Assembly: GCA_035540495.1 (NCBI GenBank)
Contig: DATLGL010000024.1
Span: 3,234 to 67,233, forward strand
Reading direction: 5' to 3'
Length of the DNA: 64,000 bases
Source: DASVEG01 sp035540495
GTDB lineage: Bacteria > Actinomycetota > Acidimicrobiia > Acidimicrobiales > CADCTF01
Of the stretch, positions 40,557 to 50,117 are shown piece by piece. Position numbers and translations under genes: made by a program. The notes under the pieces are model-generated. The model was not told where the DNA came from and did not search any database. It saw only the letters and a list, made by a program, of their open reading frames with translations. Position 1 is the stretch's first letter. Each line of letters begins with the position of its first letter.

Positions 40557-41260
40557 GCGACACGCCGTCTGACGCACCCGCGGAGACGGAAGAGGCAGCG
40601 CAGCCGGCAGGGCCGCCGCCCGATCCCGAGCGGGAGGCGCTCCTCGAGGCGCTGCGGGCCGATCTCGGCGACGCGCTCCTCGACGCCCAGATCATCCCGG
40701 AAGACCTGGTGATCCGGGTCGACCGGACCGCGTGGCGCCGCGTCGCCGAGACCCTCAAGATCCGCCACGGCTTCGAGTACTTCTGCTTCCTGTCCGGCAT
40801 CGACTGGCTGAAGAGCCCCGAGCTCGAGACCCGCTACGAGCAGGTCTACGGCGCGATCGAGGGCGAAGAGGCCGCGAGCGACGGCGACCCGAGCCCCTTC
40901 CTCGGCGACCGAGTCGGAGGAGGGGACGGCCGTTTCACCGTCTTCCTCCGCCTGCAGAACCTCCGGACGAAGCTCGGCATCACCGTGAAGGCCGACCTCG
41001 ACGACGCCAACCCCGCGGTCGAGACGCTGATCGCGGTCTTCCGCGGTGCCGACTGGCACGAGCGCGAGACCTGGGAGATGTTCGGTTTCGACTTCACCGG
41101 ACATCCGGCGTTGCGCCACATCTACCTGCCCACGGAGTTCGAGGGTTTCCCGCTGCGCAAGGACTTCCCGCTCCTCGCCCGTGCGGTGAAGCCGTGGCCC
41201 GGCCTCGTCGACAAGGAGCCGATCCCGGGCGAAGACGAAGAAGAGGAGGCCAACGCGTGA
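40553..41260 (+). CDS. nuoC: NADH-quinone oxidoreductase-like subunit C (complex I, operon 2)
   Basis: 235 residues. Family signature HERETWEMFGFDFTGHPALRHIYLPTEFEGFPLRKDF in the C-terminal half. Compared with the operon 1 copy it has an acidic N-terminal extension and an internal Glu/Asp/Gly-rich insertion (EGEEAASDGDPSPFLGD), and a Glu-rich end. ATG overlaps the nuoB stop; its stop overlaps the nuoD GTG. Confidence 0.94.
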   Translation: MSDTPSDAPAETEEAAQPAGPPPDPEREALLEALRADLGDALLDAQIIPEDLVIRVDRTAWRRVAETLKIRHGFEYFCFLSGIDWLKSPELETRYEQVYGAIEGEEAASDGDPSPFLGDRVGGGDGRFTVFLRLQNLRTKLGITVKADLDDANPAVETLIAVFRGADWHERETWEMFGFDFTGHPALRHIYLPTEFEGFPLRKDFPLLARAVKPWPGLVDKEPIPGEDEEEEANA

Positions 41261-42429
41261 CGCTCACGGAGCAGCAGCAGGTCTCGTACATCGCGAGCCA
41301 GGCCGCGGAAGCTCGCGTCCGCTTCGAGCTCGAGACCGAGGGGATGACCCTCAACATCGGCCCGCAGCACCCCGCCACCCACGGCACGCTGCGCATCGTC
41401 TGCCGCCTCGACGGCGAGCAGGTGGTGTGGGCCGATCCCGTCTGCGGCTACATGCACCGCGGCTACGAGAAGCTCGTCGAGGCCCGCAAGTACCAGCAGG
41501 TCACGACCCTCATCAACCGCATCGACTGGCTCGGCCACTTCGCCAACGAGGTGCCGTTCATCCTCGCCGTCGAGCGGCTCTACGAGGTCGAGGCGCCCGA
41601 GCGGGCACAGTGGTTGCGCACGATCTTCTTCGAGATGGCGCGCATTGCGAACATCACCCTGTTCCTGGGCGACATGGGCGTGCAGCTGGGTGCCATCACC
41701 CCGGTCTTCTACGCCTTCCGCGACCGCGAGCACGTGCTCAACCTCATGGAGGCGGTCACCGGCGGACGCTTCCACCCGAACTTCGACCGCGTCGGCGGCC
41801 TCAAGGACGACCTGCCGAAGGGGTGGGGCGACGAGACCAAGGCCGTGATGCGCAAGGTCGAGGAGTTCTGCGACCAGATGGAGAACCTCTTGGTCGGCAA
41901 CGAGATCTTCGAGAAGCGCACCCGCGGCATCGGCGTCGTCCCGCAGAAGGTCGCCCTCGAGTACGGCCTGTCCGGAGCGAACCTGCGCTCCACCGGGGTC
42001 GACTGGGACATCCGCCGCGACGAGCCCTCGCCGCTCGCGTGGAAGCATGCCGACTGGAAGGTCATCACCCACACTGCGGGCGATTCGTTCGCGCGCTACT
42101 GGGTCCGCCTGCAGGAGACGCGCGAGGCGGCGAAGATCGTCACCCAGCTGATCGACGGCCTGCCGTCGGGCCCGATCATGGCGAAGATGCCCGCGCGCCT
42201 CCGGGTGCCGAAGGGCGAGGCGTGGGTCCACACCGAGAACCCGCTCGGGGAGATGGGTTACTACGTCGTCTCCGACGGCGGCCCGAGCGGCCCGTTCCGC
42301 TGCAAGATCCGGACGCCCTCGTTCAACAACATCTCGATCCTGCCGTGGCTGTTGCGCGGCACCTACGTGCCCGACGTCGTCGCGATCCTCGCGAGCCTCT
42401 ACTTCATCCTGGGGGACATCGACCGGTGA
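41257..42429 (+). CDS. nuoD: NADH-quinone oxidoreductase-like subunit D (complex I, operon 2)
   Basis: 390 residues. Quinone-site loop GPQHPATHG with H38 and H42 and the following GTLR with R46, equivalent to the arginine methylated by NDUFAF7. C-terminus ends ILGDIDR. Lacks the N-terminal extension of the paralogue and differs in the region HTAGDSFARYWVRLQETREA. GTG start behind AAGAGGAGG. Intact quinone-pocket residues argue that the complex still reduces quinone. Confidence 0.95.
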   Translation: MTLTEQQQVSYIASQAAEARVRFELETEGMTLNIGPQHPATHGTLRIVCRLDGEQVVWADPVCGYMHRGYEKLVEARKYQQVTTLINRIDWLGHFANEVPFILAVERLYEVEAPERAQWLRTIFFEMARIANITLFLGDMGVQLGAITPVFYAFRDREHVLNLMEAVTGGRFHPNFDRVGGLKDDLPKGWGDETKAVMRKVEEFCDQMENLLVGNEIFEKRTRGIGVVPQKVALEYGLSGANLRSTGVDWDIRRDEPSPLAWKHADWKVITHTAGDSFARYWVRLQETREAAKIVTQLIDGLPSGPIMAKMPARLRVPKGEAWVHTENPLGEMGYYVVSDGGPSGPFRCKIRTPSFNNISILPWLLRGTYVPDVVAILASLYFILGDIDR

Positions 42430-43463
42430 GCCTCGGCGGTTCGCTCCTCGCTCTCGCCTACTGGCAGGAGACGCTGCTGCGCGTCCTCGGCGTGCTGCTC
42501 GCGGTCATCCTGCCGGCCGGCGGGTTCGTCTACCTGTTCCTCTTCAAGATGATGAGCCGCATGCAGAGCCGGCTCGGGCCCATGGAGGCCGGACCGTACG
42601 GCTCGTTGCAGCTGCTCGCCGAGGTCGGCAAGTTCCTCCAGAAGGAAGACCTCGCGCCCGAGGGCGCCGACCGCCGTCTCTTCAAGATGGCGCCCTACAT
42701 CGTCCTCATCTCGGTGCTCCTGGTCTACGTCGCGGTGCCCTTCGGCCCCGACGCGTGGTTCACCGACCTCGACTCCGGGATCTTCTACATCCTCGCGGTG
42801 TCGTCGCTCTCGGTGCTCGGGATCCTCGTCGCGGGGTGGGCGTCGGCCAACAAGTACTCGCTCACCGGCGGCATCCGAGCCGCAGGCCAGCTGATCGCCT
42901 ACGAGATCCCGATGGTGCTCGCGGTCGTCGGCGTCGTGATCCAGGCCGGAACGCTCAACCTGCAGCAGATCGTGCGAGCGCAGGCCGAGGGCGAGATCTT
43001 CGGCTTCGGTGCCTTCGGCAACCCGTTCATCCTCACCCAGTTCGTGGGCTTCGTCCTCTTCATGATCGCCATGCAGGCCGAGCTGACCCAGGCGCCGTTC
43101 GACATGCCGATCGCCGAGTCGGAGATCGTCACCGGCTACATGACCGAGTACACCGGCATGCGGTTCCTGCTCTTCTTCATCGGCGAGTTCGCCACCGCAG
43201 GCGCCTTCTCCGCCGTCGTCGCCACGCTGTTCCTCGGTGGCTGGTACCTGCCCGGCCTCTCCCTCGACGCCAACTACATGAACATCGTCGGTCCGCTGAT
43301 CCTCTTCGGGAAGATGCTGCTGGTCGCGTTCTTCATCTTCTGGATCCGCTTCACCTACCCGCGGTTCCGTGAGGATCAGCTGCAGTCGTTCGCCTGGAAG
43401 GCGCTGATCCCGATCTCGCTCGTCAACATCCTCGTGACCGGCATCCTCAAGGTGGTCTTCTAG
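42426..43463 (+). CDS. nuoH: NADH-quinone oxidoreductase-like subunit H (complex I, operon 2)
   Basis: 345 residues, the usual length. The first loop reads FKMMSRMQSRLGPMEAGPYG, where operon 1 has RKVIADMQNRIGPNRAGPWG, and the quinone-facing loop reads ELTQAPFDMPIAESEIVTGYMTEYTG against ELNRPPFDLVEAEQELVGGFHTEYSS. The acidic residues of that loop are kept. It directly follows nuoD because nuoE, F and G are absent. GTG start overlaps the nuoD stop. Confidence 0.94.
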   Translation: MSLGGSLLALAYWQETLLRVLGVLLAVILPAGGFVYLFLFKMMSRMQSRLGPMEAGPYGSLQLLAEVGKFLQKEDLAPEGADRRLFKMAPYIVLISVLLVYVAVPFGPDAWFTDLDSGIFYILAVSSLSVLGILVAGWASANKYSLTGGIRAAGQLIAYEIPMVLAVVGVVIQAGTLNLQQIVRAQAEGEIFGFGAFGNPFILTQFVGFVLFMIAMQAELTQAPFDMPIAESEIVTGYMTEYTGMRFLLFFIGEFATAGAFSAVVATLFLGGWYLPGLSLDANYMNIVGPLILFGKMLLVAFFIFWIRFTYPRFREDQLQSFAWKALIPISLVNILVTGILKVVF

Positions 43464-43991
43464 ATGCCTCCCAAGAAGCCGGAGCTCCCCGGCGTCATCA
43501 AGGGCCTGGGCGTCACGTTCAAGACGATGCTCACGAAGCCCGTCACGGTGCAGTACCCGCACGAGCGGGAGGCACCGCCGACCCGGGCCCGTGGCGTCAT
43601 CGCCCTGCTCGAAGAGAACTGCACCGTGTGCATGCTGTGCGCCCGCGAGTGCCCCGACTGGTGCATCTACATCGAGGGTCACAACGACAAGGCGCCGCCC
43701 CGGCGTGAGGGTGGCAAGCCGCGCACGATCAACGTGCTCGACCGGTTCGACATCGACTTCTCGCTGTGCATGTACTGCGGGATCTGCGTCGAGGTCTGCC
43801 CCTTCGACGCGCTGTTCTGGACCCCCGAGTACGAGTACAGCGAGCTGAGCATCGCCGACCTCCTGCACGACAAGCAGCGCCTCGGCGAGTGGTTCGAGAC
43901 CGTCCCCGAGCCCCCGGCCTACGAGTCCGGCGCACAGGTGAAGGCGAAGAAGTACGCCTCGCCCGCGGCGGCCCGAGCGAAGAACGCGTAG
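43464..43991 (+). CDS. nuoI: NADH-quinone oxidoreductase-like subunit I, 2x[4Fe-4S] (complex I, operon 2)
   Basis: 175 residues. Both ferredoxin motifs are complete: C53, C56, C59, C63 (CTVCMLCAREC) and C102, C105, C108, C112 (CMYCGICVEVC). In an enzyme without NuoEFG this subunit is the likely entry point for electrons from a soluble donor. Tail of about 50 residues, Lys/Ala-rich at the end. ATG on the base after the nuoH stop. Confidence 0.95.
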   Translation: MPPKKPELPGVIKGLGVTFKTMLTKPVTVQYPHEREAPPTRARGVIALLEENCTVCMLCARECPDWCIYIEGHNDKAPPRREGGKPRTINVLDRFDIDFSLCMYCGICVEVCPFDALFWTPEYEYSELSIADLLHDKQRLGEWFETVPEPPAYESGAQVKAKKYASPAAARAKNA

Positions 43992-43998
43992 CGAGTCG

Positions 43999-44496
43999 AT
44001 GGTCGCTCAGAACGTCTTCTTCGGGATCCTCGCCCTGGTCATGGGCGTCTCGGCCATCCGGGTCGTCACGGTGAAGAACGTGGTGCACGCCGCGCTCTAC
44101 CTCGTCCTCGTGTTCGCCGGTGTCGCCGGGATCTTCATCCTCCTGGCGGCCGAGTTCCTGGCCGTCGTGCAGGTGCTCGTCTACATCGGCGCCATCCTCG
44201 TCCTGTTCCTCTTCGGAACGATGCTCACGCGCGCGCCGATCGGCCGCACGCCCGACCTCGACAACCCGGCCGGCCAGCGCGGCCTCAGCGCGCTCGTCGC
44301 CCTCGCCCTGTTCGGCTTCCTCGGTGCGATCCTGGTCGACGCCTTCAGCGACTCGAAGGTCGAGCCGACCGGCGTGGTCACGTCGAGCGACGTCGCCCTG
44401 TCGATCTTCCAGGACTACGTGATCCCCTTCGAGGTCATCTCGATCCTGCTCACCGCCGCCCTCATCGGCGCCGTCGTCATCGCACGGAGGGATTGA
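43999..44496 (+). CDS. nuoJ: NADH-quinone oxidoreductase-like subunit J (complex I, operon 2)
   Basis: 165 residues, five helices, with VLVYIGAILVLFLFGTML as the conserved helix 3. Short compared with the operon 1 copy, which has a charged tail. ATG 7 bases after the nuoI stop. Its TGA shares a base with the nuoK ATG. Confidence 0.94.
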   Translation: MVAQNVFFGILALVMGVSAIRVVTVKNVVHAALYLVLVFAGVAGIFILLAAEFLAVVQVLVYIGAILVLFLFGTMLTRAPIGRTPDLDNPAGQRGLSALVALALFGFLGAILVDAFSDSKVEPTGVVTSSDVALSIFQDYVIPFEVISILLTAALIGAVVIARRD

Positions 44497-44804
44497 TGTA
44501 TCTCACACAGTTCCTTCTGCTCGCCGCGTTCCTGTTCTGCGTCGGCATCTACGGCGTGATCGCACGGAAGAACGCGGTGCTGGTGCTGATGTCGATCGAG
44601 TTGATCCTCAACTCGGTGAACATCAACCTCGTCGCGCTGGGGGCATGGCGCGGCTTCGAGGAGCAGATCATCGCCTCGGTGTTCTCGCTCTTCATCATCG
44701 CGGTCGCCGCGGCCGAGGTCGGCGTCGGGCTCGCGATCGTCCTGCTCATCTACCGGAACCGGCAGTCCGTCGACCTCTCGCAGGTCGCGGAGATGAAGGG
44801 CTGA
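44496..44804 (+). CDS. nuoK: NADH-quinone oxidoreductase-like subunit K (complex I, operon 2)
   Basis: 102 residues, three helices, with the buried glutamates in LMSIELILNSVNINLV and AAAEVGVGLAIVLLIYRNR. The ATG at 44496 is chosen over the TTG one codon upstream because a GGAGGG ribosome site lies 5 bases before the ATG. nuoL follows after 5 bases. Confidence 0.95.
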   Translation: MYLTQFLLLAAFLFCVGIYGVIARKNAVLVLMSIELILNSVNINLVALGAWRGFEEQIIASVFSLFIIAVAAAEVGVGLAIVLLIYRNRQSVDLSQVAEMKG

Positions 44805-44809
44805 CGCGG

Positions 44810-46990
44810 ATGCTCGAGTACGCCTGGGTCGTCCCCGCCATCACCTTCACGTCGTTCTGGATCATCCTCCTCTTCGGCAAGAAGCTCCCGATGAAGGGCG
44901 CCGAGGTCGGCATCGGCGCGTTGGTCATGTGCTTCGTGCTGTCGGTCGCCCTCTCGGGCGCGTGGATCTCGCGCACTGCCGACCTGGAGGTCGAAGCGCA
45001 CAAGACGGTCGAGACCGGCGAGCACGGGTCGAAGACCGACGATCACGGCGGCGAGAGCGACTCCTCCGGCGACCATGGCGGCGGCGGCGACCATCGCCTC
45101 GTGCTGCCGTCACCGGCACCGCTCGTGATGGGCGCGGCCGAGGGTGGCGAGGGCGGCCACCACAGCTACATCATCCGGGAGCCGGTCCAGAAGGAGTGGA
45201 CCTGGTTCTCGAACGGCCAGATCGACATCAAGGCCGGCATCCACATCGACGGCCTCGCCGTCGCGCTGCTGTTCGTCGTCTCGACGATCTCGCTGCTCGT
45301 CCACATCTTCTCGACGAGCTACGTCCACGGCGACGAGCGCTTCACGCACTACTTCGCGTTCCTGAGCCTCTTCACGACGGGCATGTTCGTGCTCGTCACC
45401 GCGAGCAACACCCTGCAGGCGTTGTTCGGCTGGGAGCTCATGGGTCTCTGCTCCTTCGGCCTCATCGGCCACTGGTGGGAGCAGTACCCGAACGCCCGCG
45501 CTGCGTTGAAGGCGTTCTTCACCACCCGTACGGGTGACGTCGGCCTCCTCGTCGGTATCTCGATCCTGTTCTTCGCCGCAGGCGAGACGTTCGACATCGC
45601 GTCGACGAACGCGGCCGCCATCGCCGGTGAGATCCCCGACGGCGTGCTCATCGCAGCTGCCGCGGCGTTGCTCGTCGCCGTCATCGGGAAGAGCGCGCAG
45701 TTCCCCCTCCACACCTGGCTGCCGGACGCCATGGCCGGCCCGACGCCGGTCTCCGCGCTCATCCACGCGGCCACGATGGTCGTCGCGGGCGTCTACCTCA
45801 TCGCGCGTCTGTACGGCGTCTTCTGGGAGGCCTTCGACATCGCCGACGGCGGGTTCAACGCCATCGCGATCGTCGGCGGCATCACGATCCTCATCGCCGC
45901 CGCGCTCGCCTTCGTCCAGCGCGACATCAAGAAGGTCCTCGCCTACTCGACCGTCAGCCAGCTCGGCTTCATGGTGATGGCCTTGGGCGTCGGCGCGTGG
46001 ACCGCGGCGATCTTCCACCTCTTCACCCACGCCTTCTTCAAGGCGTGCCTCTTCCTCGGCGCCGGCTCGGTCAGCCACTCGGGCTCGCACCACAGCTTCG
46101 ACATGGTCGCCGACATGGGCGGCCTGAAGAAGTACATGCCGAAGACGTTCTGGACCTTCGCCACCGCCACGCTCGCGCTCGCCGGCGTGCCCCCGCTCGC
46201 GGGCTTCTGGTCGAAGGACGAGATCCTCCTCGGAGCGGGCGAGAACGGCTACACGTTCTTCCTCGTCGTCGGCCTCGTCGGCGCCTTCATGACCGCGGCG
46301 TACATGACCCGCTGCGTCTACCTCACCTTCTTCGGCGAGCCTCGAGGTGCCGCGGCCCACCACCACCCGCACGAGTCGCCGTCGACGATCACGATCCCGC
46401 TGATCATCCTCGCCGTGCTCTCGGTGTTCGCCGGCCTGCTCAACGCTCCCGGGATCCTCAAGTTCACCGAGTGGACCGACAACATCACCGTCATCACCGC
46501 GGGGATGGAGCACCACGACTTCTCGATCATCACCGCGCTCTTCTCGGTGGTCGTCGGCCTCGGCGGCATCCTGACCGCCTACGCCTACTACTGGAAGGGC
46601 TTCCGGGTCGGCGTGCTCAAGTACGACCAGGGCATCAGCGGGTCGATCTACCGCTTCCTCGGCAACAAGTACTACCTCGACGACCTCTACGAGAAGGGCG
46701 TCGTCGCGGGCGTCAGCGGGCCCGTCGCCCGCGCCGCCTACTGGATCAACCAGAAGGTGCTCGACGGAGTGGTCAACGGCGCAGGCGTCACCGCCCGCGG
46801 CCTCGCCCGCTTCGTCTACGAGATCCTCGACCAGAAGGTGGTCGACGGCATCGTCAACGGAACCGGATACGCGTCCGAGGGCGCCGGCGCCGGTCTCCGA
46901 GTTGTCCAGACCGGCAAGGTCCAGCAGTACGCGGTCGCCATGTTCATCGGCGTGATCGCGTTCGCCGGACTCCTCGTGGTGTTCGTCTAA
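44810..46990 (+). CDS. nuoL: NADH-quinone oxidoreductase-like subunit L with His-rich insertion (complex I, operon 2)
   Basis: 726 residues, longer than the usual 610-660. Antiporter marks: ALFGWELMGLCSFGLI, AQFPLHTWLPDAMAGPTPVSAL and the long lateral-helix C-terminus. The surplus is mostly a hydrophilic insertion between the first helices and the core, residues 60-120 (44987-45169), with nine His and many Asp/Glu/Gly, which could bind metal. A second His cluster (AAAHHHPHESP) lies near residue 520. ATG start. The C-terminal segment LDGVVNGAGVTARGL resembles that of the operon 1 copy. Confidence 0.93.
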   Translation: MLEYAWVVPAITFTSFWIILLFGKKLPMKGAEVGIGALVMCFVLSVALSGAWISRTADLEVEAHKTVETGEHGSKTDDHGGESDSSGDHGGGGDHRLVLPSPAPLVMGAAEGGEGGHHSYIIREPVQKEWTWFSNGQIDIKAGIHIDGLAVALLFVVSTISLLVHIFSTSYVHGDERFTHYFAFLSLFTTGMFVLVTASNTLQALFGWELMGLCSFGLIGHWWEQYPNARAALKAFFTTRTGDVGLLVGISILFFAAGETFDIASTNAAAIAGEIPDGVLIAAAAALLVAVIGKSAQFPLHTWLPDAMAGPTPVSALIHAATMVVAGVYLIARLYGVFWEAFDIADGGFNAIAIVGGITILIAAALAFVQRDIKKVLAYSTVSQLGFMVMALGVGAWTAAIFHLFTHAFFKACLFLGAGSVSHSGSHHSFDMVADMGGLKKYMPKTFWTFATATLALAGVPPLAGFWSKDEILLGAGENGYTFFLVVGLVGAFMTAAYMTRCVYLTFFGEPRGAAAHHHPHESPSTITIPLIILAVLSVFAGLLNAPGILKFTEWTDNITVITAGMEHHDFSIITALFSVVVGLGGILTAYAYYWKGFRVGVLKYDQGISGSIYRFLGNKYYLDDLYEKGVVAGVSGPVARAAYWINQKVLDGVVNGAGVTARGLARFVYEILDQKVVDGIVNGTGYASEGAGAGLRVVQTGKVQQYAVAMFIGVIAFAGLLVVFV

Positions 46991-47008
46991 GGGCTCAAGG
47001 GAGAGACT

Positions 47009-48562
47009 GTGGACTGGTTCGACGACTGGGCGTTGACGCTGGCGGTGTTCCTGCCGCTTGTCGGTGTCGCCGTCCTGGCGTTCATCCCGCGTGAGAGCGA
47101 GGGGCTGCACAAGCTCACCGCGCTCGTCACGACGGTGGCGACGTTCGCCATCACCATCGGGATCGCCGCCCGCTTCGACTACGGCAACGCCGGGTCACCG
47201 CAGTTCGAGGTCGACAAGACCTGGATCGAGGTGATCAACAGCCGGTACCACATCTTCATCGACGGGATGTCGTTGCCGCTGCTCGTGCTCTCGGCCTTCG
47301 TGACGGTGCTCTGCGTCATCTACAGCTGGGACCACTTCCCCGAGCCGCACAACCCGAAGGCGTTCCTCATGCTGATGCTGGTCCTGGAGACCGGCATGAA
47401 CGGCACCTTCGCCGCCGAAGACCTGATCCTCTTCTTCGTCTTCTTCGAGCTCGTCCTGCTGCCGATGTACTTCATGATCGGCGTCTGGGGCGGCGAGAAC
47501 CGGCAGTACGCCTCGATCAAGTTCTTCCTCTACACGCTCTTCGGCTCCGCGCTGATGATCCTCAGCTTCCTGGCTCTCTACTTCAAGGCCGGGAACACCT
47601 TCGACATCCCGCAGTTGATGGAGACCGCACCCGCGCTCACCCGGGGCACCCAGACGCTGATCTTCGCCGGTCTCTTCATGGGCTTCGCGATCAAGGTCCC
47701 GATGTTCCCGTTCCACACGTGGCTGCCCGACGCGCACACCGAGGCGCCGACGGTCGGCTCCGTGATCCTGGCCGCGGTCCTCCTGAAGCTCGGCACCTAC
47801 GGCTTCATCCGCATCGCCCTGCCGATCCTCCCCGAGGGCGCGCAGGCGTGGGCGCCGTGGATCGGCCTGCTCGCCGTCATCGGCATCATCTACGGCGCGC
47901 TCGGCTGTCTGGCCCAGCGCGACATGAAACGGCTCATCGCGTTCTCGTCGGTCGCGCACATGGGCTTCGTGATGCTCGGCATCTCGACGCTCACCGACTA
48001 CGGCATCAACGCCGCCATCTTCGGCATGGTGGCCCACGGCCTCATCACCGGCATGCTCTTCTTCCTCGCCGGGTCGATCCACGAGCGCTACCACACCCGC
48101 GACATGGATCGTCTCGGTGGCGTGCTCAAGCAGGCGCCCCACCTCGGCTGGATCCTCGGCTTCACCGCCTTCGCCTCGCTCGGGCTGCCGGGCCTCGCCG
48201 GCTTCTGGGGTGAGTTCCCGGCGATCCTCTCGGCCTACAACCCGGCCGAGGTCCTGCACGACGACTACCTCGGCCTCTTCCGGGGCTACATGGTCGTCGC
48301 CGCCATCGGCACCGTGCTCGCCGCGGCGTACCTGCTGTGGATGTACCAGCGGGTCGCGTTCGGCACGCCGACCGCCGAGTTCGAAGACGCCCACATCCAC
48401 GACGTCCACACGCCGGAGTGGCTGGCGTGGGCGCCGATGCTCGTGCTCATCGTCGTGCTGGGCATCTTCCCGTTCCTGCTCTTCAACGTGACCGACGACG
48501 CGGTCCAGGGCGTGGCAGACGTGTTCCGCTCCGCCGGCGACGTCGCGTCGATCGACCAGTAG
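47009..48562 (+). CDS. nuoM: NADH-quinone oxidoreductase-like subunit M (complex I, operon 2)
   Basis: 517 residues. Marks: FFVFFELVLLPMYFMIGVWG, AIKVPMFPFHTWLPDAHTEAP and RDMKRLIAFSSVAHMGF. GTG start 18 bases after the nuoL stop with GGGAGAG upstream. Proton-channel glutamate and lysine contexts are intact, so the membrane arm should pump. Confidence 0.95.
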   Translation: MDWFDDWALTLAVFLPLVGVAVLAFIPRESEGLHKLTALVTTVATFAITIGIAARFDYGNAGSPQFEVDKTWIEVINSRYHIFIDGMSLPLLVLSAFVTVLCVIYSWDHFPEPHNPKAFLMLMLVLETGMNGTFAAEDLILFFVFFELVLLPMYFMIGVWGGENRQYASIKFFLYTLFGSALMILSFLALYFKAGNTFDIPQLMETAPALTRGTQTLIFAGLFMGFAIKVPMFPFHTWLPDAHTEAPTVGSVILAAVLLKLGTYGFIRIALPILPEGAQAWAPWIGLLAVIGIIYGALGCLAQRDMKRLIAFSSVAHMGFVMLGISTLTDYGINAAIFGMVAHGLITGMLFFLAGSIHERYHTRDMDRLGGVLKQAPHLGWILGFTAFASLGLPGLAGFWGEFPAILSAYNPAEVLHDDYLGLFRGYMVVAAIGTVLAAAYLLWMYQRVAFGTPTAEFEDAHIHDVHTPEWLAWAPMLVLIVVLGIFPFLLFNVTDDAVQGVADVFRSAGDVASIDQ

Positions 48563-48580
48563 GTCGAGACCGGAGCCCTC

Positions 48581-50107
48581 ATGCTCGCAACGCTTCTCGC
48601 CGCTGCCCAGAAGGGGTCGGAGTTCATCTCACCGACGCTCGACTTCCACGCTCTCGCGCCCGAGATCATCCTCGTCGGCGTGCTCGTGGTGGTCGTGCTC
48701 TTCGACCTCTTCGCCGACGAGACCCGGAAGTTCCTCATCCCGTCGATCGCCGCCTTCGGTGTCCTCGGCGCGATGCTCCCGCTCATCTCGCTCGCGCTCG
48801 AGGGCGACGACGTGCGGACGATGTTCGGCGGCGCGTACGTCTCCGACGACTTCGCCCTCGTCCTCAAGGGGCTCTTCCTCGCGTCGGGCTACCTCGTCCT
48901 CTTGATGTCGAACCGCTACATCGAGGAGGGCGACTACCACCGCGGCGAGTACTACACGCTGCTCCTTTCGTCGCTCCTCGGCATGGTCGTCATGTGCTCG
49001 GCGCGCGACCTGATCGGGATCTTCGTCGCCCTCGAGCTGCTGTCGATCCCGGCGTACCTGCTCGCGGGCTGGCGGAAGCGTGATCTGAAGAGCAACGAGG
49101 CGTCGCTCAAGTACTACCTGCTCGGCGTCCTCGCGTCGGCGGTCATGCTCTACGGGATGTCGCTCGTGTTCGGAGCGACGGGCACCACGATCCTCGAGCG
49201 CATCGGTCGCGACCTCGCGAGCAACTCGCAGTTCGAGTCGATCACCATCGTCGGCGTCTTCTTCGTGATCGCGGGCTTCGCGTTCAAGGTCTCCGCGGTT
49301 CCGTTCCACTTCTGGGCTCCCGACACCTACGAAGGTGCGCCGACCCCGATCACCGCGTTCCTGTCGGTGGCGTCGAAGGCCGCGGGCTTCGTCGCGTTGA
49401 TGACGCTCGTCTACATCGGCTTCCTCAGCCAGTACGACGTCTGGGGACCTGCGTTCTGGGTCCTCGCCGCCTTGACGATGACGGTCGGCAACCTGATCGC
49501 CCTCCGCCAGACGAACATCGTGCGGCTGCTCGCGTACTCGTCGGTCGCCCAGGCCGGCTACATCCTCGTACCGTTCGCGGTCGCCGGCGCCAACATCAAC
49601 GCGCTGCAGACGGCCCAGACCGCGACCGTCGTGTACCTCCTCATCTACGGCCTCACGAACCTCGGAGCGTTCGCCGTCGTGATGGCGGTGTCGCGGAAGA
49701 CGAAGAGCGGTGAGATCTCGTCGTTCGGCGGTCTGTTCGAGTACGCGCCGGGCCTGACGGTGGCGATGACGGTGTTCCTCGCCTCCCTCGCGGGGGTCCT
49801 GCCTGCCGCCGGCTGGTTCGCGAAGTTCATCGTCTTCCGCGCGGTGCTCGACGCGGGCACCGAGTGGGCGGTCGTGCTGGGCGTGATCGCCGCGCTCAAC
49901 GCGGTGATCGCGGCGTTCTACTACCTGAGCATCGCGCGCGAGATGTGGATGCGTCCGGTTCCCGACGACGATCGCACGCCGATCCGGATCCCCGCCGCGC
50001 TCACCACCGCGCTCGCGATCACCGCGGTGCTCACCCTGGTGCTCGGCGCGGTGCCCGGCGTCGTCGCCGACCTCGGCGACGCTGCCACCCTCGTCTCCGG
50101 TCGCTGA
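48581..50107 (+). CDS. nuoN: NADH-quinone oxidoreductase-like subunit N (complex I, operon 2)
   Basis: 508 residues, last nuo gene of operon 2. Marks: IFVALELLSIPAYLLAGW, KVSAVPFHFWAPDTYEGAP and RQTNIVRLLAYSSVAQAGY. ATG start 18 bases after nuoM. Only 10 bases separate its stop from the methyltransferase gene, so that gene probably belongs to the same transcript. Confidence 0.95.
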   Translation: MLATLLAAAQKGSEFISPTLDFHALAPEIILVGVLVVVVLFDLFADETRKFLIPSIAAFGVLGAMLPLISLALEGDDVRTMFGGAYVSDDFALVLKGLFLASGYLVLLMSNRYIEEGDYHRGEYYTLLLSSLLGMVVMCSARDLIGIFVALELLSIPAYLLAGWRKRDLKSNEASLKYYLLGVLASAVMLYGMSLVFGATGTTILERIGRDLASNSQFESITIVGVFFVIAGFAFKVSAVPFHFWAPDTYEGAPTPITAFLSVASKAAGFVALMTLVYIGFLSQYDVWGPAFWVLAALTMTVGNLIALRQTNIVRLLAYSSVAQAGYILVPFAVAGANINALQTAQTATVVYLLIYGLTNLGAFAVVMAVSRKTKSGEISSFGGLFEYAPGLTVAMTVFLASLAGVLPAAGWFAKFIVFRAVLDAGTEWAVVLGVIAALNAVIAAFYYLSIAREMWMRPVPDDDRTPIRIPAALTTALAITAVLTLVLGAVPGVVADLGDAATLVSGR

Positions 50108-50117
50108 CCGAGCCGTC

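Noticed and set aside
39580..50107. Second nuo operon as a decayed duplicate
   Set aside because: All eleven frames are open and key Cys, Glu, Lys and His residues are kept; sequence differences are too great for a recent copy.
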